DNA of 45,111 nt from CAYLJJ01 sp964384025 (GTDB taxonomy: Bacteria; Myxococcota_A; Bradymonadia; UBA7976; UBA1532). This document shows positions 39,376 to 45,111 of this stretch, piece after piece; positions within the stretch are counted from its first letter, which is position 1; each line of letters opens with the position of its first letter. The translations under genes and the position numbers were made by a program. The notes beneath the pieces are model-generated. The model was given only the letters and a program-made list of their open reading frames with translations. It was not told the DNA's origin and did not search any database. Location: positions 1-45,111 of the forward strand of contig CAYLJJ010000053.1 of NCBI GenBank assembly GCA_964384025.1. Direction: 5' to 3'.

Positions 39376-41130
39376 TCATTTTAACAAAGCCAACAAAGCT
39401 TCATTAAAATCATCTAGAACCTCAGCCAGCGTGGGCCCCTGCTCATCTGCTCCACGTGAGAGCAGCCGCGCTAAGCCCTTGATCATTCGAACCCCTCGCA
39501 CCTGAGCTGAGCCCTCCAGCTCTAAGAGCCGCTGGATGAGAGGGGCGGAGAGATTGATATAGAGGGTGGAGAGGCCCTCATCCAGAGTGCGGCCCGTGAA
39601 CATCCGCGCCAGCCCCAAGATCCCCTCAGCGATACGCTGGTCGGCGGCGTCATCCTCCAGGCGGCGCTTAAGGAGGATCTCCTGGTCCAAAACCAGGACC
39701 GCAGAGAGGCTCTGAGGCTCAAAGTGGACCGGGGCGATCTTGAGATCCTCCTCTCCAAAGAGAGCCTGAACTGCCTGAACGCGCTCCTGATCTGTCTCTG
39801 GTCGGAAGAGGCTCTGATCGCCTCCTCGAGTGCCCAGCTCGATCAGGGGCAGACCCCGGCGCTCAGCGGCGCGCTGGGCGAAAGGTCGAGCGGCGTAGCG
39901 TTGCCCATCTATAACCGGGATCTTGGTGGCCCTAAAGAGGATCTCTTCAGAGCCCCGCTGCGCTCCTCCCCCTAAGTAAAGCTGCCCCTTGGAGCGCCGC
40001 AGGAGACTGAAGAGGCTCAACTCCCCCTCGGTGGTGGGCAGCCTAAGAGACTCCTCCAGGAGATCGTAGAGCCGCTCATCCACCAGAGCAGAGCCCAGCA
40101 AAGCCTCGTTATGGCGCGTGAGGATACGACGCCAGACCTCAGGCTCACTCTCCGCCACCTGCGCTAGACCGCTGATCAGGGTCTCCTTCAGCAGGTCTTG
40201 AATTTGACGCCAACGGCTGTCCCGCTGAACATCCTCTCGGCTGGCGGTGGGGCTGAGGCTGTCGCACTCCAGGACCCCACCCACATAGCCTGCCCAAGAG
40301 GGGAGCAGATCGCGCGCGTCATCGGTGATCAGCATCCCCCGTACAAAGAGGGCGACGCGGCGGTTGTCGGAGCTGCCATAGCTGGCTCCATCCTGAATCC
40401 AGATCAGCCCTCGCCCCTCTCCCTTCACCGGAAAGCAACAGAGCGGAGCAAAGTGAGGCTCAAAGCGCCGCGCAAACTCCATCCGTGATCTGCGCAAGCG
40501 GATGGGGTTCTGCTCCTCTTGGCGCCAAGGCGGCAGCTCAGCGTTGATCTGATGGGGAGCATAGATGGGCAGCGGAAGGAGGCTGCAGTAGCGGCTCAGG
40601 AGCCGCGTCAACAGCTCCTCACGCCCCAACTCTTTATGTTCCTCTTTGAGATAGAGCTTGATCTCGCTGCCGACCCCCTGAGCAGGGAGCTGCTCTAAAC
40701 TAAAGCTCTGTCCCCCGTGGCTGCTGAAACGCCAGCCCTCTTCAGGAGCTCTATGGGAGCTGCTGATCACCTCAACTCGATCAGAGACCACATAAGCGGA
40801 GAGGAAACCCAGACCGAAGGCTCCGATGAGCTGCTGCTCTCCGCTCTGCTCCCTTAAGAGGCGGGTAAAACCAGCGCCCACCGTCGCCAGATAGTCGATG
40901 ATCTCCTGACGGCTCAGGCCCGCACCGTTGTCGATGATCCGCAGAGGGTTTCCCGCTTTGATCTCGATACGGGGCTCAAACGCTCCCCCCTCCAGCTGAC
41001 GGCGCAGGCAGGAGTCATGGGCGTTCTGAACCAGCTCTCGTAGGACAACGGCAGGGGTGGAGTAGAGGTGCTGCCCCAACACTCGCATTAAGCCATCAAA
41101 GTCAACCTTGGCGCTGTGAATCTCGGTCAT
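39376..41130 (-). CDS. HSP90-family ATPase, compact form
   Basis: A 584-aa HSP90-type chaperone, shorter than HtpG (about 625). The GHKL ATP site is intact: RELVQNAHDS (E32 general base, N36, D39), IIDNGAGLS (D67, G69) and GAFGLGFLSAYVVSD (103-117) as the lid and G2 loop. The middle domain keeps LSPTASREDVQRD, equivalent to the NVSREILQ segment that carries the catalytic Arg. The C-terminal part (LYINLSAPLIQRLLEL) fits the dimerisation domain but is strongly diverged. This is a separate HSP90 subgroup from housekeeping HtpG. It starts 2 nt after the TPR gene stop and precedes the SRPBCC gene. Confidence 0.87.
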   Translation of the reverse strand: MTEIHSAKVDFDGLMRVLGQHLYSTPAVVLRELVQNAHDSCLRRQLEGGAFEPRIEIKAGNPLRIIDNGAGLSRQEIIDYLATVGAGFTRLLREQSGEQQLIGAFGLGFLSAYVVSDRVEVISSSHRAPEEGWRFSSHGGQSFSLEQLPAQGVGSEIKLYLKEEHKELGREELLTRLLSRYCSLLPLPIYAPHQINAELPPWRQEEQNPIRLRRSRMEFARRFEPHFAPLCCFPVKGEGRGLIWIQDGASYGSSDNRRVALFVRGMLITDDARDLLPSWAGYVGGVLECDSLSPTASREDVQRDSRWRQIQDLLKETLISGLAQVAESEPEVWRRILTRHNEALLGSALVDERLYDLLEESLRLPTTEGELSLFSLLRRSKGQLYLGGGAQRGSEEILFRATKIPVIDGQRYAARPFAQRAAERRGLPLIELGTRGGDQSLFRPETDQERVQAVQALFGEEDLKIAPVHFEPQSLSAVLVLDQEILLKRRLEDDAADQRIAEGILGLARMFTGRTLDEGLSTLYINLSAPLIQRLLELEGSAQVRGVRMIKGLARLLSRGADEQGPTLAEVLDDFNEALLALLK

Positions 41131-41132
41131 CT

Positions 41133-43337
41133 TCAGGCTCCGTAGCGCTCAAGCTGTAGGCGATGCTCGCGAGCCTCTTCAGGGCGCTCCAGAGCCTCCA
41201 ACAGCTCCGGCCAGAAGAGCTGGCTCTCTCGCTCCCACTGAAAGGTTTTTAAGAGACGCTCCAGCTCCTCTAAGGAGTCCTCTGGTCTGAGCGCGATGAG
41301 AGCGTAGATCCCAGGCAGCTCAGCGTCACTCTCAGGGTCTTGGAGTCGATAAGCCTCTCCGCTGCGCTTCTGAATGACAAACTGGGAGAACTCCATACGT
41401 GCCTTAAGGGCTTGATAGCTCTCCTCCCCTGGATGCAGCCCATCGAGGCTGAAGAAACGAAAATTGCTTCTCTCCAGGATCGCTTCTATCTGAAAGAGAT
41501 TATGCTCTTCTCCCTCAGCGAGGGGCTTAGGATCGATGAGCACTCGCGATCCATATTGATTTCTCCCCTGAACATCCATCTCCAAGATCTTCGCGCTCAC
41601 GGGAGAATCTCGACGCGCAAAATAGATCCCAGCCTCCTGCTCTTTAAAGGCGACCCTACAGAGCTCTCGCTCCTGCCAAACAGGCCCCTCCTCCCCCGCC
41701 AAGTCGACCTTTAGGCGAGCAGCAGCCTCTCTGACGATCTCCCAGCGCTTCAAGCGGGTCCCTAAGGAGATCCGCGCCCAGTCCAGGGCGCTCGACTCAG
41801 CGCCCTGAGCCACCGCTTGATTGAGCGCCTCCAAGGCCTCTTCGTAGCGCCCTGCCTCTTGATACCAACGCGCCTGCTCTTCTCGTCGCGCGGTGTTCTC
41901 CTCCAAGCTGAGGCTCTCCTTCAGGGCCTCAAAGCTCTCCTCTCCCTGGCCTTGCTGTCGCAGCGCCTGAGCGTTGAGCCAGAGCGCGCAGGCTCGCAGC
42001 GCCCCTCCTTTGAGTTGAGGTTCAAGCAGCGCCTCAAGCTCATCCCAGCGCTCTCCCTCCACCAAGATCTCAGCGAGGGCAATAAGCCCTCGCTGCTCCA
42101 GAGGAACTCGCTTCTGGAGATCTCTAAGTAGGTGCTCAGCGCGTCGTGGGAAACCCTCAGCCAGCCAATGTTCGCTGAGGCTCCAAGCCAGCTCCTCTTC
42201 TTCAGGACAACGCTCCCAAGCCTCCAACAGCTGATCGATCTTCAGAGGCTGCGGCGACAACTCCGAGGCAGAGCGTCGCCGCTCTAACTCTCTGCGCCCC
42301 TCAAGCAGCCTCAGATCGGCTCCTTGAACTCGATGAAGCTGAGGGATAAGAGCCTCTAACTCCTCCATCCAAGCTTCAGCTAACGCCCAGGAGCCTCGCT
42401 CTAGGAGGCTCTTAAAGACCATCTCACCCAGCTTCAGGGCCATACGGCAGGCCTCCTGGTGAGCGAGGCGAAGGAACATCGCGCGGAGCCGCGTGCTCAG
42501 CTCTCGATCCCAAGGGAGCAAGCCCCCTTGAAGGAGGCTCATCAGGCTCTCGGTGTAGTGGAGATAGAAATCGGGTGTATCCTTTAGCTCCTCCCAGGAG
42601 GGCAGCGCTCTTTGAGCCTCCTTAAGACGCTGAAGTTTGCAGAGAATCCAGGCCCGATCTAAGCGCTTCTCTACCTGAAAATGGGCACCCTGATCGGGAC
42701 CCTTGGCCTGATCATTGAAGCGCAGCGCCTCATCGAAGCGCCCCAAATCGGTAAGGGCGCGCGTGATCGAGCCCCGATATTCATCTCTGCTGGCGCTCTG
42801 ATCGACCTTTAGAGTGGCAGCAAACTGTTCATCGATATAGTCCAAAGCTTTCTGGGGGCGCTCCTGATCCAGGTAAGCGCTGGCGGCCTCCCCTGTGATA
42901 CAGCGCCAACAGGGCCAGCTGGGATCGATACGAGAGAGGGTCTCGTGGGCGACCTTGAGGCGCTCTTCTGCGTAGCCAGGACCGTCAGCTTGACCATAAA
43001 CAGCACAGAGGTCCTGGGAGGCGCAGACCGATTGAGGGCAGCCCTGTGCGTCCTCTCGATGAGCCCGCTCTAGAAGCGAGACCGCCTCAGGGAGACCCTC
43101 CTTAACGTTTAGGCGCTTAAACACCAAGCTTTGAAGCCTCCAATGGCGGATGAAGATCTCCAGCCAGACATCTCCTCGACCTCGAGCCAGGGCCAGCGCT
43201 TCAGCGGCGAGATTGTCCGCCTGCTCATGTTGGTTATCCACCACCGCTGTGGGTAGACGATAGATGAGCTGCGCGAGGCGTCGATCTTCGCTCTTGAGCA
43301 TCCTGATGCGTTCATTAACCCAAGCCCAGATATCCAT
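41133..43337 (-). CDS. TPR protein partnered with HSP90-family ATPase
   Basis: A 734-aa cytosolic protein with no signal peptide or membrane helix. From residue 1 to about 560 it is made of helical pairs of TPR type (for example DLGRFDEALRFNDQAKG, ERPQKALDYIDEQFA and QEAGRYEEALEALNQAVAQG). From about 560 to 690 is a beta-containing domain I do not recognise (KILEMDVQGRNQYGSRVLID, SNFRFFSLDGLHPGEESY), then terminal helices. TPR repeats commonly bind the C-terminus of eukaryotic HSP90; here the HSP90-type gene follows after 2 nt, so a physical complex is a reasonable inference. The HSP90 here ends in ALLALLK, not in the MEEVD that eukaryotic TPR clamps read. Confidence 0.82.
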   Translation of the reverse strand: MDIWAWVNERIRMLKSEDRRLAQLIYRLPTAVVDNQHEQADNLAAEALALARGRGDVWLEIFIRHWRLQSLVFKRLNVKEGLPEAVSLLERAHREDAQGCPQSVCASQDLCAVYGQADGPGYAEERLKVAHETLSRIDPSWPCWRCITGEAASAYLDQERPQKALDYIDEQFAATLKVDQSASRDEYRGSITRALTDLGRFDEALRFNDQAKGPDQGAHFQVEKRLDRAWILCKLQRLKEAQRALPSWEELKDTPDFYLHYTESLMSLLQGGLLPWDRELSTRLRAMFLRLAHQEACRMALKLGEMVFKSLLERGSWALAEAWMEELEALIPQLHRVQGADLRLLEGRRELERRRSASELSPQPLKIDQLLEAWERCPEEEELAWSLSEHWLAEGFPRRAEHLLRDLQKRVPLEQRGLIALAEILVEGERWDELEALLEPQLKGGALRACALWLNAQALRQQGQGEESFEALKESLSLEENTARREEQARWYQEAGRYEEALEALNQAVAQGAESSALDWARISLGTRLKRWEIVREAAARLKVDLAGEEGPVWQERELCRVAFKEQEAGIYFARRDSPVSAKILEMDVQGRNQYGSRVLIDPKPLAEGEEHNLFQIEAILERSNFRFFSLDGLHPGEESYQALKARMEFSQFVIQKRSGEAYRLQDPESDAELPGIYALIALRPEDSLEELERLLKTFQWERESQLFWPELLEALERPEEAREHRLQLERYGA

Positions 43338-43414
43338 AAAAGGCTCCTTCTCTTAATCCTATCTCGGGGCAGCGTAGCGCTCTATCTTGCGGGTGGGTGC
43401 TTAGAGTAAGATGA

Positions 43415-45111
43415 CTACTCTTCAAAGGCGGGGATGTTACATGTGCGCGGTTCACAGTGAGAACGGCCTTCAGGGTGATCAGACGCTCCTGGGTTGTCGC
43501 GACAGGCTTCAAAGCAGCCTCTAAAGCCCAAATCAGAGTTCTCTAAGTGGATGATTCCATCCCAGACTCCGTTGTTGAGATGATCGACCACCAGATCGCC
43601 ATCTTGATCCTCGACGGTCGCGCTCCCCACGATCTCAAACTGATCCGGTTCAAAGTCCAGGCCCTCAAGTTGCCCATAGATTACATCGGAGAGCCCCAAA
43701 ACCAAGACATCGTGACAGAGAGGATCATCCCGATCTAAACGGAGAGCCTCATTGATATCCCCACAGGGGAGGAAATGCTCCAAGATCCACGCTAGGCCAT
43801 TGCCCTCCTCAGGGGGCTCCTCATCAAAAATCGCGGGTAGGAGCCACTCCTCGATCACCCCCAGAGCGATGAGGCCATACTTAAAGGTCATGTTGTGAGG
43901 CGAAATCTCCAGAGTCATCCCCCTCACCTGAGCATGGAAAGTCCCCGCCACTACACGCGCGTTGTTGTCTATATCGCCCACCGGGATCGTCCTGCGGCAG
44001 CCCTGGGGATCTTGGCAGTCGTTTCGCCAGACAAAATCAAAGCTCTGCCAACGACTGTCGTTGTGTTCTCCCAAGCTGCCTGTTTCGTCAGGGGTGCTCT
44101 CAGGAAACTCCAACTCACCGTTGACCGTCAGATCAGCCACGATGGTGAGTACATCACTGATGATGGTGAGGATATCCACCACGTTTTGGGGCAGAAACTC
44201 ATCGATGGCGCGATCAACGAGGGGACCTGCGATGCTCTGAAGGAGGCTACAGGTCCCCTCACCTATGCTGACGAGCTCACAGACGATCTCAACGAGGGCG
44301 CGCCCCCGATCACCATCGCTGTTGCCCAACACCCGTAGAAGCTCTAGGACCTGAGAGATGGTCTGTAGGGTTTCATTATCAGAGCTGTCCATCAGCCCAA
44401 AGAGGTCGAACCTATGCTGCACCTGCAAAACTCCTTTGAAGAGCAGCGGTAGATCCTGCATGAAAACCTCTACAGAGGTTTGTCGCCCTCGGATGGTGAT
44501 CCCCTCTTCACAGCCCCAGGAGAGAACATTCCCATCCTGATTTTCAGCCACCGCCAGGACGCTAAAAGTAGCTCCAGCCTCTAAAGCAGCCACCGAGGTC
44601 TCCTGTTCAAAGGCATTAAAGGGTTCGATGGCGGGCAACTGCATATAGGCTGAGATGCTGTTGGGGAGCATACCTCGGATCGTCATACAGCTCTCGTTGA
44701 TGAAGAGGTAGACTTGAGCAGCTGCCAAATCTGCTTGGCGGTAACGATTGTTCTCATAGTCATAACGCGCGATGACTCTCAGGTCTCCCTCCTGAAGATC
44801 GGAGAGGGTGAGGTTCCAGGTGACCGGCGCGGCGCCCTCAGCCTCTGCCTGGATCTGAAAATTGTGCTCCTCCAGATCGTTGGGACGGCGCTCTCCAGAG
44901 CGCAGCGTCACCGTGGCTAAGCCCTGAGCGTTGCTGATCTGTTGACTGCTGACTAGGTGTGCATTGCCGATCCCCTCACCTGTGCGATCTGTGCCATCCA
45001 TCGCCAATATTTTAAAGCGGATGGGGCGATTGACTACCGGGATCGGAGCGGGATGATTGGGCTCGATATTGAGATAGAGGACAGAGAGTTCGATCGACTC
45101 TCCATAGAGCA
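43415..45111 (-). CDS. 3' part of a large surface protein with Ig-like (Big-1-type) domain
   Basis: The frame is open to the right edge of the window without a stop, so the gene starts outside it; the TTG at 45007 is not its true start. The visible part is 565 residues. It begins with an Ig-like unit typical of Big-1/invasin repeats (NRPIRFKILAMDG, then ISNAQGLATVTLRSG). The middle holds long hydrophobic-amphipathic helices (LPQNVVDILTIISDVLTIVA) and the C-terminus is Cys-rich (CFEACRDNPGASDHPEG, CEPRTCNIP). Composition (Asp/Glu/Asn-rich, paired Cys) fits a secreted or outer-surface protein like the other large lipoproteins here. No function is recognised. A 77-nt gap separates it from the TPR gene. 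Confidence 0.7.
   Translation of the reverse strand, partial: LYGESIELSVLYLNIEPNHPAPIPVVNRPIRFKILAMDGTDRTGEGIGNAHLVSSQQISNAQGLATVTLRSGERRPNDLEEHNFQIQAEAEGAAPVTWNLTLSDLQEGDLRVIARYDYENNRYRQADLAAAQVYLFINESCMTIRGMLPNSISAYMQLPAIEPFNAFEQETSVAALEAGATFSVLAVAENQDGNVLSWGCEEGITIRGRQTSVEVFMQDLPLLFKGVLQVQHRFDLFGLMDSSDNETLQTISQVLELLRVLGNSDGDRGRALVEIVCELVSIGEGTCSLLQSIAGPLVDRAIDEFLPQNVVDILTIISDVLTIVADLTVNGELEFPESTPDETGSLGEHNDSRWQSFDFVWRNDCQDPQGCRRTIPVGDIDNNARVVAGTFHAQVRGMTLEISPHNMTFKYGLIALGVIEEWLLPAIFDEEPPEEGNGLAWILEHFLPCGDINEALRLDRDDPLCHDVLVLGLSDVIYGQLEGLDFEPDQFEIVGSATVEDQDGDLVVDHLNNGVWDGIIHLENSDLGFRGCFEACRDNPGASDHPEGRSHCEPRTCNIPAFEE

Overview
The window is ordinary, densely packed bacterial chromosome. I see no rRNA, tRNA, CRISPR array, insertion sequence or phage gene. 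The gene content points to a Gram-negative bacterium of the Myxococcota/Bradymonadota type (former Deltaproteobacteria). The signs are two very long lipoproteins (one with PKD domains, one with 14 MopE-type Asp/Cys-rich repeats and a glycine-rich tail), a TopA with a lysine-rich tail, OmpA-type and TolC/RND envelope proteins, and a multihaem cytochrome. This placement is inference; no marker gene settles it.

Layout, left to right. (1) 96-12330, all minus strand: PKD lipoprotein, then topA, TetR regulator, a truncated AAA ATPase/DUF3226 pair, TolC-type outer-membrane factor and RND pump. From topA down the genes are spaced by 26, 15, 2 and 6 nt and then overlap, so they look like one transcript. 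No periplasmic adaptor is visible for the pump. (2) 12410-17128: a 1572-aa MopE-repeat lipoprotein. (3) 17129-17665: the longest stretch without an intact gene (537 nt), holding a remnant of an adenosine-deaminase-like gene. (4) 17666-21817: a methyltransferase diverging from an eight-haem cytochrome with a helical-repeat tail, then a membrane sensor that stops after its HAMP domain. (5) 21881-25718: HU/IHF-like gene and dnaE. (6) 25965-27548: a solute-binding-protein/OmpA fusion with a codon bias unlike its neighbours. (7) 27662-30555: an alkaline-phosphatase-superfamily lipoprotein lacking most catalytic residues, coupled to a small lipoyl-like protein. (8) 30615-34426: a FliN-type SpoA protein with no other flagellar gene nearby, a Nudix protein with an altered Nudix box, a HEAT-like repeat protein and a histidine kinase. 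(9) 34427-38893: a TauE/SafE-type membrane protein diverging from a five-gene operon (NosL lipoprotein, 80-aa membrane protein, FtsX-type ABC permease, ABC ATPase, multi-span protein with a His/Cys cluster), probably copper or thiol trafficking. (10) 38890-43337: TPR protein, compact HSP90-family ATPase and SRPBCC protein in tight succession. (11) 43415 to the right edge: the 3' part of a large secreted or surface protein.

The two best candidates for undescribed systems are the TPR-HSP90-SRPBCC operon, which resembles eukaryotic HSP90 with its TPR and Aha1 co-chaperones only at the level of folds, and the NosL-linked ABC operon, which has no nosZ in view and whose permease is FtsX-type rather than NosY-type. 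A structural oddity runs through the right half: four convergent gene pairs end within 5 nt of each other or overlap, leaving no room for terminators between them.
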